Assembly: GCA_021817045.1 (NCBI GenBank)
Contig: JAKAWG010000004.1
Span: 1 to 64,000 of the forward strand
Origin: Acidobacteriota bacterium
GTDB taxonomy: Bacteria > Acidobacteriota > Terriglobia > UBA7540
Reading direction: 5' to 3'
DNA length: 64,000 nt
In this document: one piece after another, positions 7,464 through 16,847 of the stretch
Numbering within the stretch: the stretch's first letter is position 1
Layout: each line of letters opens with the position of its first letter
Notes under the pieces: generated by a model
Database searches by the model: none
What the model saw: the letters and a program-made list of their open reading frames with translations, nothing else
Told to the model about the DNA's origin: nothing
Translations under genes and position numbers: made by a program

Positions 7464-10400
7464 TCACGTTTCCGGAACTTCCTGCTGCTCAAAGCGGTCG
7501 ACGCGAACGGTTCTGGGAAGCAGCTCATGCAGCAAGCGTTCGGTCGCAGCCACCATCGGTTCGGAATGAAAGAGGTCCTGCATCAGAGAATCCGATAGGA
7601 AATTGCAGATCGAAAGCAAAATCATTCCCTGATGATGGGCCATCCAACTGCGGATCACCTCAGGCTCTTCTCCGTTTCCCAGATTGCACCGAGTGAAGTC
7701 GGCCGCTTCGTAGAATCCATAGGGCCCAACCCAGCCTCGTTTTTTCATAGAACGAAGATTCCTTAAGGCATTCGGAGCGTCCACTTGAAGCGCAAGGAAC
7801 GATGAGTATGCCGATATAACCAGGCCCTTATACGTCTTCGGACGCATCGCCAGCCTTCGCAAGCCAAAAGCATAATACTGATAAATCCCGGAGCTGTCCC
7901 GGTGTTTGCAGGCTGACTCCGAAATACCCCACGGGATGTGCTTCTTCTTTGTCGCAGCCCGCTGGCAGCGGACGACGGCACGCAACGTCTGGTCCAGAAT
8001 CGTGTGAGGATAAGTTCTCATCCATAGGGCGGGCAGAAGGTACTCGAACATCGTCCCTGACCAGGACAGCAGCACGCGGTGACCCGCATATCGAGCGTGA
8101 GCGCGGCCCAAATGGAGCCAACTCTCCTGCGGAACGTCACCTTTGGCGATGGCGATAAATGCCGCCGTTCGCGCCTCCGAGCCTAGCAACTCATAGCAGC
8201 TTTTCTCGAGGTGCTGGTTTGCGACGTCATAGCCCACCGACAGTACCTTTCGGTTCGCATTATAAAGAAGGCCGAAATCCATTTCCTGGACCAGAGCGCC
8301 TGCCTGTTCGCCAAGATTTTTGAGCCGCTGGCCAAGATCTTCCGCTTCACGCAGGCAGGCGGGGATCAGCGACCGGATCGACTCCGCCATTGCGGCCGTC
8401 TTTTCTTCAGCCTGGTCGTCTTGGCAGATGGAATTGAGGCGTGCTTCCAGGGAATGCAGCAACTCCGGCAAAGCTGCCACGGTCAGGCTGCTCACATCTG
8501 AAGAAATTCCGAGTTGGGAGTATTCCGGCAACTCCCGGAAGTCCGGCAATAGCCAAGGCACCAGACTCCTCGTCATTTTCCGCACATGAGCCAGCCTGGA
8601 GCAGGCTTCCCCCACCCAGAATTGAAGCTCTGAAACTTCCTGATGCGCACCGTTAAGGAACTCGTTTTGCACCCGCGACAAACCCCGCTCGAGTTCTGGC
8701 AAATCTTGAATCCATGCTGAAACGTCTTTGGCGGGCCGGTCAAGCCAGGACTTCAGTCTGCCGGCGAGCAGGCCAGCGAAGTGGTCAGATGCCGGCCGTT
8801 GAGCGCATTCAAAAATCATTTGCAAGTGATCTTGAATCCCCTCCCAGAACTGGACTCCGAACACCGGCCCGTCAATCAGCTTTTGGCAACCTTGCTTTAG
8901 CGTCCACAGGCAACAGGCCAGATTGCCGCTATCGACAGTGGAGATCAGGAGAGGATTCAGAGGCTCAAGGCTTTCAAGATCATACCAATTAAAGAAATGC
9001 CCGTGGTAGCGGGACATGCGGCGGAGCGTGCTCAGACTCTTTTCGGTGTCCTCAACGAATTCGGTCAAGCTGAGGTAGCCCATACTCCACGCAGCAAGCC
9101 GCGCATTCAAGAGCAGGCCGATATTCGTCGGAGAAATTCGTTGGGCCACAGCGGAAGGCTCTTCTTGGAAATTGTCAGGAATCAGCCAGCGCGCTTCGCC
9201 CTCGCCGAAGGTGCCGAAGTAGCGCCAGGTTCTAAGGGCGCTCATACGCAGGAAGACTTCGTCACTCTTGTCGATGTTGCTTTTGGCCGGCCTCATTGGC
9301 CGGTTAAACCATTCTGCCAGTGGTCCAGAAAACGCCCACAGCGTCAGAACAGGGACCGCCACCAACAGAGCCTTGGAGTGAACAACGGCTAGCAGGCCCG
9401 CAATGACCAGGGAAACAACAGGCGTCCACGCGAGATAGAGATCGACTGGAGTTCTTTGGCACTTTCGAAGCTCAGATTCAGCCGTAGTTTCCCACTCCAG
9501 CAGTTTTCGCCGTGTAATCGTCACGCGCACGATGGTGCGGACGATGGCGTCCACAGTGACCAACGTTTGGTGCGAAAGGAACGCCAGCAGCATGAAGACG
9601 TTAACCTGATCCGCAACAAATGCCTCGCCCACCTCGCCGAGGTAGCCCGTCAGGTTTTTCACCCGGAAGATCCGCGCGAGCGACAAGACCAGCCGAAGGT
9701 AGGACGGAATCAACAGTAAAGCCAGAACGGCTACACTCCACCTCGTGGCTCCGCCGGGCAGAAACAGCCAGCCGGCAAGAAGGAGCGCAAAGGTCGCCAC
9801 TTCGAGCAGACTGCGGCGCATATTATCCAAGATTTTCCAGCTCGACATGACGCTGATAGGATTTGGAACATGATTCCCAGAGGGGCCAGGGACGCGCGGA
9901 AGCACCCAGCGCATGATCTGCCAGTCTCCGCGCACCCAACGATGTTTCCTGCGGCTGTACGCGATGAAATGCGAAGGATAGTCATCAATGAGTTCAACAT
10001 CGGAGATCAAGCCGGCTCGGGCGTAAGCGCCCTCAATCAAGTCGTGGCTCAGAACGGCGTTGATCGGAAACCGGCCGGAGAGTACCCGCTGGAAAACATC
10101 AACCTCGTAGATGCCCTTCCCGGTGAAGCTGCCCTCGCCGATGAGGTCCTGGTAGACGTCTGAAACAGCGTGCGTATAGATGTCAAAACCCGTTTGCCCG
10201 GAATAAATGTTGGCCAAACGCGATCGATGGGCTGACCGCACGCTGATGCCTACTCGAGGTTGAAGAATTCCGTATCCCTCGACGACGGTGTTGGTCGAGG
10301 GATTGACGATGGCCCGATTGAGCGGATGAGCCATGGTCGCGATCATGCGCCGGGCCGAATCGCGAGGTAACTGAGTGTCAGCATCCAAAGTAATCACGTA

Positions 10401-12053
10401 GCGCACGTTGGACAACACGGACAGGTCTCCGACCTTTACCGGAAAGCTGTCATATTTTCCGCGCAGGAGATTGTTAAAGTCGAGCAGCTTACCGCGCTTC
10501 CTTTCCCAGCCCATCCACGCGCCCTCGCTCGGGTTGTAGACACGGTGACGGTGGAAATGAAAGAAGCCGCCCCCGCGCTGACCCCGATATCTCCCGTTGA
10601 GGTCTTCGATCAACTCTGAACAGAGGTCAACCAGCCGGTCGCACTCGTCGACGGGTTGAGGCGAATCCGGGGAGTCGGTAAGAAGAGCGAAGTGCAGGTT
10701 TCGGTCGCGGTTTCCCACGTAACGGATTTCCAAGTCGCGGACAAGCTGCCGAACCTGCGGCTCGTCAATAATGAGCGTAGGAATCGCGACGACGGTAGCG
10801 CAGTCTTCCGGGATGCCGCGTGAAAAATCCAATCTGGGAAGCAGTCGGGGCGGTAACAGAAGCGAGACGAACTGGTTCACCACTCCGACCGCCGGCTCTG
10901 TGGCCGGAATCAAGAGGAACAGAGCCGCCCAAAGAATGGGAACATGCGGCGGCAGGCCACTGAGAATGAAGGTCACAATCGCGAAAGTTACTACCTCAAT
11001 TCCAACCAGATAGAAAATATCCGGAACTTGCTGGACTGCTTTCTGCACTTGCCTGGAAAACGGCGGGCGGTATCCGATCTGCCTTTCCAAGGTCAGCCTG
11101 CCGCGGTCCACCACGTAATAACCAACGTGGCTACGGCGTTCGATCAACCGGGTCTTAAAAGCCGACCGGTTGGCAGCGGAACGCGAGCAAGCTATGGCCT
11201 TTTGCGCAATCTCTCTTTCGCTGACTTGCGAATGGCGGGCCAGTTCCTGAATAGCTTGCCAGTAGAGGTTACGGCTTTCGAAATCCATGCGAGCGTAGGC
11301 GCCAGCGGGATCCTGGCAGAGGGCGCGCTCCACGTCGCTCAAGCACCCAACGACTTTCGTCCAATCTGTGTCCGCCAACGACCGTAAAGCGAGGATCAGG
11401 TGAGAGACGGGGACGTTTAATTCGCTAGCCCGCCCGCCACTTGTGTGGACGACGCTTTGGCGGAGGCGCACCGTCGCCAGGGCGATTTCCTCCAGAAGGA
11501 GTAACAGCACGAGAGGACGCAGAGCCCACAACTCGCCAATCTCAAAGGGAGCCTGCTCCTGGACGGAGTCGAAGTAGGTTTCGAAGGCCACCAAGTTAAA
11601 ACTGAACCCGGCAGCCTGGAGATACGATCTTGCAGCCGCATAGGCACGGGGTATCCGCTTCCCTCGCTCATCCCTGCCCTGGATTTGCGGAAGGCTCTCA
11701 GTTTGCTTTTTCAGGTCTTCGGTCTCACGGAAGGCTATTTCGAAAAATCTTTCGTTTTCGAGTAGCCAGTGCGCCGAATCGGATAACGGGGCCGAAATCG
11801 AATGAGCATGACGAACCTCACGGATAGTTCGTTTGATCGACTTGCGAGCTTCCTTCCACTTCACTCGAAGAATGGAACAGCGCTTTCTTTTCGGAAGCAG
11901 CTCCCAGCGAAGGGCCTGCCCTGCCGCTTCCTCGCAGAGGTCTTCCTTAGCTGTTAATAAGTTGGTAGGCCGGTCGCTGGCTCCCGCCTCCTCTGCCACG
12001 GGAGGTGAAGAAGGAGGAACCATGTGGATTGATGCGCCCTCTTTGAAATTCAT
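7464..12053 (-). CDS. cyclic beta-1,2-glucan synthase-like protein (GT84 + glycoamylase/GH189-like domain), lacking GH94
   Basis: This 1529-aa membrane protein resembles the N-terminal half of NdvB/ChvB, which are normally about 2800 aa. A helical N-terminal part (1-340) is followed by membrane segments near 345-390 and the family-84 glycosyltransferase core. The core shows ITLDADTQLP (D557-D559), EGSFTGKGIYEVDVF, SHDLIEG and HRWVRGDWQ (about 703-712). More membrane helices follow at about 740-900. The glycoamylase-fold region runs from about 990 to the end, with STVDSGNLACCLWTL (D1041) and SWMAHHQGMILLS (about 1470). In NdvB the first domain polymerises UDP-glucose, the middle domain (GH189) cyclises, and a C-terminal GH94 phosphorylase sets length. 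Here the protein stops right after the glycoamylase region, and a GH39-type gene follows 21 bases later. The start ATG at 12053 has weak GAAGAG upstream; ATG 12023 is an alternative. Confidence 0.88.
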   Translation of the reverse strand: MNFKEGASIHMVPPSSPPVAEEAGASDRPTNLLTAKEDLCEEAAGQALRWELLPKRKRCSILRVKWKEARKSIKRTIREVRHAHSISAPLSDSAHWLLENERFFEIAFRETEDLKKQTESLPQIQGRDERGKRIPRAYAAARSYLQAAGFSFNLVAFETYFDSVQEQAPFEIGELWALRPLVLLLLLEEIALATVRLRQSVVHTSGGRASELNVPVSHLILALRSLADTDWTKVVGCLSDVERALCQDPAGAYARMDFESRNLYWQAIQELARHSQVSEREIAQKAIACSRSAANRSAFKTRLIERRSHVGYYVVDRGRLTLERQIGYRPPFSRQVQKAVQQVPDIFYLVGIEVVTFAIVTFILSGLPPHVPILWAALFLLIPATEPAVGVVNQFVSLLLPPRLLPRLDFSRGIPEDCATVVAIPTLIIDEPQVRQLVRDLEIRYVGNRDRNLHFALLTDSPDSPQPVDECDRLVDLCSELIEDLNGRYRGQRGGGFFHFHRHRVYNPSEGAWMGWERKRGKLLDFNNLLRGKYDSFPVKVGDLSVLSNVRYVITLDADTQLPRDSARRMIATMAHPLNRAIVNPSTNTVVEGYGILQPRVGISVRSAHRSRLANIYSGQTGFDIYTHAVSDVYQDLIGEGSFTGKGIYEVDVFQRVLSGRFPINAVLSHDLIEGAYARAGLISDVELIDDYPSHFIAYSRRKHRWVRGDWQIMRWVLPRVPGPSGNHVPNPISVMSSWKILDNMRRSLLEVATFALLLAGWLFLPGGATRWSVAVLALLLIPSYLRLVLSLARIFRVKNLTGYLGEVGEAFVADQVNVFMLLAFLSHQTLVTVDAIVRTIVRVTITRRKLLEWETTAESELRKCQRTPVDLYLAWTPVVSLVIAGLLAVVHSKALLVAVPVLTLWAFSGPLAEWFNRPMRPAKSNIDKSDEVFLRMSALRTWRYFGTFGEGEARWLIPDNFQEEPSAVAQRISPTNIGLLLNARLAAWSMGYLSLTEFVEDTEKSLSTLRRMSRYHGHFFNWYDLESLEPLNPLLISTVDSGNLACCLWTLKQGCQKLIDGPVFGVQFWEGIQDHLQMIFECAQRPASDHFAGLLAGRLKSWLDRPAKDVSAWIQDLPELERGLSRVQNEFLNGAHQEVSELQFWVGEACSRLAHVRKMTRSLVPWLLPDFRELPEYSQLGISSDVSSLTVAALPELLHSLEARLNSICQDDQAEEKTAAMAESIRSLIPACLREAEDLGQRLKNLGEQAGALVQEMDFGLLYNANRKVLSVGYDVANQHLEKSCYELLGSEARTAAFIAIAKGDVPQESWLHLGRAHARYAGHRVLLSWSGTMFEYLLPALWMRTYPHTILDQTLRAVVRCQRAATKKKHIPWGISESACKHRDSSGIYQYYAFGLRRLAMRPKTYKGLVISAYSSFLALQVDAPNALRNLRSMKKRGWVGPYGFYEAADFTRCNLGNGEEPEVIRSWMAHHQGMILLSICNFLSDSLMQDLFHSEPMVAATERLLHELLPRTVRVDRFEQQEVPET

Positions 12054-12237
12054 GGTCTGCTCTTCGTCCCCGGGTGGTGGTTAACTCAAGCCGTACTACG
12101 GTTCGCGCCGTCTCAACTCGGCTCCTTTTGCGCGCCGGCTGGCGATGGGACAGGTGAAAGGGTTTTGACGGACGAGTCAAGCCGCGCATTGACGACGGCC
12201 AAGCAGGTCACCTGAGGTGAAGCTTGCAGCGCCGGAG

Positions 12238-14070
12238 CTAGCGGTAGCGCGAGGCCTGAAGTTCGAACATCTCAGAATAAAGCCCTCCCTGCGCAACCAA
12301 TTTGGAATGGTTGCCTTCCTCTGCGATGCTCCCGTCCGCCAGTACCAGAATCCTGTCCGCCATTCGAACCGTTGAGAACCGATGCGAGATGAGCAGAGCC
12401 ATTTTCCCTTCCGTCAGCTCGGCAAAGCGCTGGAAGACCTCGTGTTCCGACCGCGCATCCAGCGAAGCCGTCGGCTCATCCAACACCAGCACCTGCGCAT
12501 CCCGGAGATAGGCGCGCGCCAGCGCCAGCTTCTGCCACTCGCCGCCGGAGAGGTCAACTCCGCCCTCAAACCGCCGTCCCAGCATTTGTCCGTAGGCTAG
12601 GGGAAGCCTCGCAACGACTCCGTGCGCAAGACTTTTCCGGGCAGCGCCTTCAATCCGCGCGCCATTTTGTTTCTCTTCAATTTGGCCCACCGCAATGTTC
12701 TGGGCAGCGGTCAGGTCGTATCGCACGAAATCCTGGAAAATAACAGCAATCTGCCGGCAGAGGCTGTCCAAGTCGTACTCGCGCAGATCTATGCCGTCCA
12801 GAAGGATTTGACCGTCACTGGGATCGTACAGACGGGTCAGAAGCTTGACGATGGTCGTTTTTCCCTGGCCGTTCTCGCCGATCAGCGCGATTCTCTCACT
12901 TGGTTCCAGCCGGAAATTCAGGTCTTTCAGTACCACGTGCGAAGTCCCCGGATAGACGAAGGTGACCTTCCGAAACTCGAATCCACTGCGGATCAGGCGC
13001 GGAGCGGGCAACGCGCCGGGCTTTGACCGGACGGTGGGCTGCGTGGCGAAAAAGTCGATCAGATCCGTGAGGAAAAGAGCCTGGTCGGCAATGCTCGAAA
13101 GCGTCGAGAAAACCTGTTGAATGTTGCTGCTGGCCCCGGCAATAGCTCCCGCCAAGAAAATAAGGTCCTGAACTCTAAGTCCGCCCGCCACCGTCTCGTA
13201 GACAACCCACGCATAGCAACCGTAGTAGCCCAGCGTACTCAGCAGGGAGAGTCCAGCTACACCCCATAGCCGGCGTTTGGCCAAGGAGACGTTTTGGCGG
13301 TAGATATCCCTCGAAAGGTTCGTGTATTCGCCGGTCAGAAATGATCGAAGCCCGAATAGCTTCAGCTCCTTCGCACTTTCCTTGCTAGAGCCAAGCGCCC
13401 GAAGGTAGTCCAGCTGTCGGCGAACGGGCGTTTGCTCGAATGCGAGCGTATATCCCAGAAAGGCGAAATGGCTTTCTCCAAGAAATGCCGGAACCACGCA
13501 CGCGACAAGCACGAGGAGAAGCCAAGGCGAGTAAAGCAAAATCCCGACCGCAAGGGTAACGGTTGTCATGACTTGCTGCAAGACGCGGCCCGTGGCCTGA
13601 ATCATTCCCAAGCGGTCCGTCGCCTGGACCCGGGCTCGCTCCATTTTGTCGTAAAAAGACGGATCCTCGTAGGAGGCAAGATCCAGGCTAGAGGCGTGTT
13701 CCATGATTCGCACGCTGATGTAAAGCGTGAACTTGTCAGCGAGCAACGCATCGCAGTAGTCGACCGTACGGCTCAGGAGGGCGCCGATCGCCGCCAGTGC
13801 GAAGTCGAGCGCCACCATCCACCAGAACCACGCCACCAACGGCCCGCTTCCGTGGACATGCCGATCAACCGCGCCGATAATCCATCGGGAGACGTACAGC
13901 ATGGCCAGCGGAATCAGCGCCAGAAGCAGGCGAAGTGCCGCATCTGCCGCGACCACCGCTCGTCCGGAGTCCCATACCATTCGGAGCACCGGGGGAACGT
14001 TTCTCAGCGCCTTCAGGCGTTTGTTCCAGGCGCTCCACAATGACTGTCGGGAAATGCTTTCAACCTTCAT
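12238..14070 (-). CDS. ABC transporter, fused permease-ATPase (NdvA/MsbA-like exporter)
   Basis: This 610-aa half-transporter has an N-terminal type-1 exporter membrane domain (about 25-320, six predicted helices, e.g. ALRLLLALIPLAMLYVSRWI and VTLAVGILLYSPWLLLVLVACV). The C-terminal nucleotide-binding domain has Walker A GENGQGKTT (about 398-406), signature LSGGEWQKLALARAYL, Walker B VLVLDEPTASLD and H-loop LLISHRFSTV. The ATG at 14070 follows AAGG; a GTG two codons upstream is also possible. It lies 184 bases before the cyclic-glucan-synthase-like gene on the same strand, the same pairing as ndvA-ndvB or chvA-chvB, so export of the glucan is the favoured role. The sequence alone does not exclude a lipid or drug exporter. 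Confidence 0.85.
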   Translation of the reverse strand: MKVESISRQSLWSAWNKRLKALRNVPPVLRMVWDSGRAVVAADAALRLLLALIPLAMLYVSRWIIGAVDRHVHGSGPLVAWFWWMVALDFALAAIGALLSRTVDYCDALLADKFTLYISVRIMEHASSLDLASYEDPSFYDKMERARVQATDRLGMIQATGRVLQQVMTTVTLAVGILLYSPWLLLVLVACVVPAFLGESHFAFLGYTLAFEQTPVRRQLDYLRALGSSKESAKELKLFGLRSFLTGEYTNLSRDIYRQNVSLAKRRLWGVAGLSLLSTLGYYGCYAWVVYETVAGGLRVQDLIFLAGAIAGASSNIQQVFSTLSSIADQALFLTDLIDFFATQPTVRSKPGALPAPRLIRSGFEFRKVTFVYPGTSHVVLKDLNFRLEPSERIALIGENGQGKTTIVKLLTRLYDPSDGQILLDGIDLREYDLDSLCRQIAVIFQDFVRYDLTAAQNIAVGQIEEKQNGARIEGAARKSLAHGVVARLPLAYGQMLGRRFEGGVDLSGGEWQKLALARAYLRDAQVLVLDEPTASLDARSEHEVFQRFAELTEGKMALLISHRFSTVRMADRILVLADGSIAEEGNHSKLVAQGGLYSEMFELQASRYR

Positions 14071-14200
14071 AGGCACGCCTTGCGGTTTTCCTCACCTTCA
14101 TTGCAGGCACGTATTACGTCAACCTTAGGGGAACACTGAGGACGCGCCTGATTCGGAAGAGGAGCGCTTCTGCGCCGCAAGCACCAGATTTTGGCCGCCA

Positions 14201-14377
14201 TCAGGCCCTGTACCGGGAGCCCAACCCGATTGCTGATCCTACGGCAAAAGCGATGGGCACCACGAAGAAAAAGAATCTGGCAACCCCGGCGGAAAGAGCG
14301 CCGATGTCCGGTGAGTCAAACGCAGCCACAACCGTCGGAGCCAGAAAAACCGACAGCAGCAAGAGGAAGACTTTCAT
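14201..14377 (-). CDS. 58-aa small membrane protein
   Basis: A short frame begins at ATG 14377, preceded by AAGGAGG at ideal spacing, and ends at TGA 14201-14203. The product MKVFLLLLSVFLAPTVVAAF... has an N-terminal hydrophobic stretch that could be a signal peptide (VVA-AF) and a second hydrophobic segment (VARFFFFVVPIAFAVGSAIGLG), then a basic end (SRYRA). It is 130 bases upstream of the ABC exporter gene on the same strand and may be the first gene of that operon. I do not recognise a family. The perfect ribosome binding site and the compact membrane pattern make it credible despite its length. Confidence 0.65.
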   Translation of the reverse strand: MKVFLLLLSVFLAPTVVAAFDSPDIGALSAGVARFFFFVVPIAFAVGSAIGLGSRYRA

Positions 14378-14780
14378 TTTCCTCCTTATTTAGGGCGCTC
14401 ATTCAATAACATCGTCGATAATCAATACAGCAACAGGGGTTCCAAACCATAAGGATTTTAATTACTTTGAGTTATGCGCCAAAGGTCGATTCAAGCTGGA
14501 GAAATTCTGCCTGTGCTGCGTAATTACTATTGGTTAGATAGCCGTAGGGGACTGGGGAATTGACCTTAGAGAACGGTTCACTTGTAGGCTGGACCTATTC
14601 CGGCGGGACTGCGCCCACCTTCAGATCGGCGGCCATCGGACGGCGCAACCGGCGACGAAAGCAGCGCCAGATCCACAAGACACTCCATCTCAGCAACTTC
14701 CGGCCTGTCTCCGAAATCGTCCGAGACCGCGAATTCCGTCCGCGGTCTCGGACCGAAATGCTTGCGCCCGCGTGCGTTCG
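14378..14780. other. intergenic region, upstream of the small membrane protein gene
   Basis: AT-rich sequence at about 14400-14480 probably holds the promoter of the minus-strand exporter and synthase genes, but I see no clear -35/-10 pair. The other half contains the hairpin at 14719-14753 downstream of the esterase gene. No gene is supported here. Confidence 0.5.
14719..14753 (-). terminator. 13-bp stem hairpin downstream of the esterase gene
   Basis: GTCCGAGACCGCG (14719-14731) and CGCGGTCTCGGAC (14741-14753) are perfect reverse complements with a 9-base loop, about 28 bases past the esterase stop at 14781. No T-run follows on the minus strand, so termination is plausible but not certain. 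Confidence 0.45.
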
Positions 14781-16796
14781 CTATTCCCCGCCCGCAGTTC
14801 CGGCCTCGGCCGTTAGCTCTAAGTTGTCATGCGTCACCACCCGCGCCGGCTGCGCGAGCAGTTCAAGCCGGTCAATATCGAAATCTTTGTAGAGATCGAG
14901 GCAGAAAAGGTCAGGCGCCTCCTCATACCCCACCGGCTTATCGAGCAGATAGCTGAGGCTGCGCATTCCTCCCGTAATCGAAACTTCGGAAAACAGGTTC
15001 GGCTCGAGCGCCGCGGTAACCAACGCAATCATTTCGGTGCGGATGCCACACGTTTCCACGCGGATTCGTGGCGGCAACCATCTCTTCCTTGCCCAGTGTG
15101 CGAGCGCCACGAGCTGAGCGGCTCCCATGCCGAGCGGACGTTCCCCGGCAGCCGCAAGCATCTCGGTGAAAAGGTGCGCCGGCTGATCCGGAGAATCGTC
15201 TCCGGTAAAAAGGAGGTTCGCCACCAGCACTTCTTCGCCGCGCTCCATGCGGTCGGCAACTTCGAAAAGTCTCTGCCGGCGCTCAGCAGCCGCGGCTTTG
15301 AAGCCACCGTCGTTTAGAACGATCGTTAGCGGAGCGCCTTTCGGAGTGGAGGCTTGCTTCAGCCACACGCCCGTCGCGCCTAGACCGTTGTTCATTTCGA
15401 AGCGGTAAGAAACTGATTGCACCTGGTTGTGATCGGTGTCATATTCCAGCCACGCGTGCTGCACCTCAACCGGATGAAGGCGCACAACCTCCGCCAGTCT
15501 CGCCCTGCCGGCTTTGGCCCACGCGGCCATTTCAGTCGAACCTGAAGGAATGGGCGAACGCTGGATTTCGCTTGCCATTTTCCGTGCCAGGCTGAGGATG
15601 GTGAGATTGTCAGGAGGCAAGCTAACTTCAAGTTGATCGTAAGTCTTGATGTCCTCACCAACGGGAATCTCGCGTGAGCTTTCCCGCAAACCGAAGTGCT
15701 CATCCAGGAAGCGGTACACCTGCTCGCGGTTTCCGATGCCGAAGTTGTGGGCGCTGATTGCCGTATCGGCATGGAATTGAAGCTCGTCGCCCTTGCCATA
15801 GAGCATAAAAAACGGTTTGACCGCGTCGTAGATGGAAGGCTTCACCAGCGGCGCACGGAAGCAGCAATCATCCTCGACGTTGTTAATCTCCAACGTAGGA
15901 CGCGGCGCGCGCATGGCGACCAGGGTCGGGTAATCCGCCACCGTCAGAAAGTCCGTCGCATTTTGTTCGAGATCGCCGGGCTCGCCCGGCAAACGTTCCA
16001 ATCGCCCTTTCAAGGATGTGAAGCCGGCGACGGGGATCGACACATCGACGCGGCGGTCGAGGCTGCTAAGGACAAGCGTCTGCCAGCCGCCTCCGGACAT
16101 TCCGACGACGGCGATGCGGCTGTGATCGACGTGGGGATCGTTGTACAAATAGTCGAGCCCGCGCCGCATGGCTAAATAGAACAGTCCCACGCCGTTCGCT
16201 CCGACTAGATCAAGTTCTGAGGCAAACCAGTGGACGTTGTCGGGCACGGCAGATTCGCCCATATCAATCCAATCCAGGCTCAGAGCGATCATGCCGCGCA
16301 GCGCTTCGTTAATGCACAGTTTCTGTTTGAATTCCATCGCGTTTCCGGGTTTACCCCAATGGCCCATCACGTTCAAGACGGCGGGCAGCTTACCGGTCAG
16401 GTGTGCCGGCTCGTAAAGCAGCGCCGAGATGTAAAAGCCAGGAACGATTTGGTACAGAAGTTTATGGAGCTGGTATCCCTTCCCTGCTGGAACGGCACCA
16501 ACGTCTTGGAAGTCGGGCGCAGCGTTCACCCACTGCGCCGGCCAGCCTTGATAAATAACAGCGCTCAGAAGACGGCGGCGGATTTTCTGCGCTTCCGCCC
16601 TCCATTGCGCTGCGCTCGTGGCCGCGGGAAGCTGCGGGGAGTGGCGCATCAAAAATTGCTGTAGTTGGAAAGTGACCACCTGCCGCGGTTGCACTTGCCC
16701 GCTCAGAATGCTCCTGACCTGACCGGGGTCCGCCTGCCCCTTAAGCATGGCCCCACTCAACAACACGGGCACGATGACGAGAGTCTTGAGTTTCAT
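14781..16796 (-). CDS. secreted alpha/beta-hydrolase, acetyl-xylan-esterase-like, with two hydrolase-like halves
   Basis: This 671-aa protein starts at ATG 16796 (MKLKTLVIVPVLLSGAMLKGQ, a Sec signal); a TTG further upstream (16835) is less likely. The first half has the nucleophile elbow VVGMSGGGWQTLVLSS, with NVMGHWGKPGNAMEFKQ before it, and resembles the large alpha/beta-hydrolases annotated as acetyl xylan esterases in soil bacteria. The acid/histidine part includes FMLYGKGDELQFHADTAISAHNFG. The second half (about 450-671: LTIVLNDGGFKAAAAERRQRLFEVADRMERGEEVLVANLLFTGD..., LVALAHWARKRW) looks like a second, degenerate hydrolase domain with no obvious GxSxG. A role in deacylating plant polysaccharides is inferred. 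The gene lies 51 bases after the AI-2E transporter gene. Confidence 0.72.
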   Translation of the reverse strand: MKLKTLVIVPVLLSGAMLKGQADPGQVRSILSGQVQPRQVVTFQLQQFLMRHSPQLPAATSAAQWRAEAQKIRRRLLSAVIYQGWPAQWVNAAPDFQDVGAVPAGKGYQLHKLLYQIVPGFYISALLYEPAHLTGKLPAVLNVMGHWGKPGNAMEFKQKLCINEALRGMIALSLDWIDMGESAVPDNVHWFASELDLVGANGVGLFYLAMRRGLDYLYNDPHVDHSRIAVVGMSGGGWQTLVLSSLDRRVDVSIPVAGFTSLKGRLERLPGEPGDLEQNATDFLTVADYPTLVAMRAPRPTLEINNVEDDCCFRAPLVKPSIYDAVKPFFMLYGKGDELQFHADTAISAHNFGIGNREQVYRFLDEHFGLRESSREIPVGEDIKTYDQLEVSLPPDNLTILSLARKMASEIQRSPIPSGSTEMAAWAKAGRARLAEVVRLHPVEVQHAWLEYDTDHNQVQSVSYRFEMNNGLGATGVWLKQASTPKGAPLTIVLNDGGFKAAAAERRQRLFEVADRMERGEEVLVANLLFTGDDSPDQPAHLFTEMLAAAGERPLGMGAAQLVALAHWARKRWLPPRIRVETCGIRTEMIALVTAALEPNLFSEVSITGGMRSLSYLLDKPVGYEEAPDLFCLDLYKDFDIDRLELLAQPARVVTHDNLELTAEAGTAGGE

Positions 16797-16847
16797 AGCG
16801 AGTGCGGAGATCTGCGTCCCCTCTTTAACCTCCAATCGAAAATGGCT

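Noticed and set aside
7442-7464. Possibility that the missing GH94 domain of the glucan synthase follows after a frameshift
   Set aside because: The next coding sequence in every minus-strand frame is the GH39-type enzyme with both catalytic glutamates; no GH94 motif is visible in 5.7-7.4 kb.
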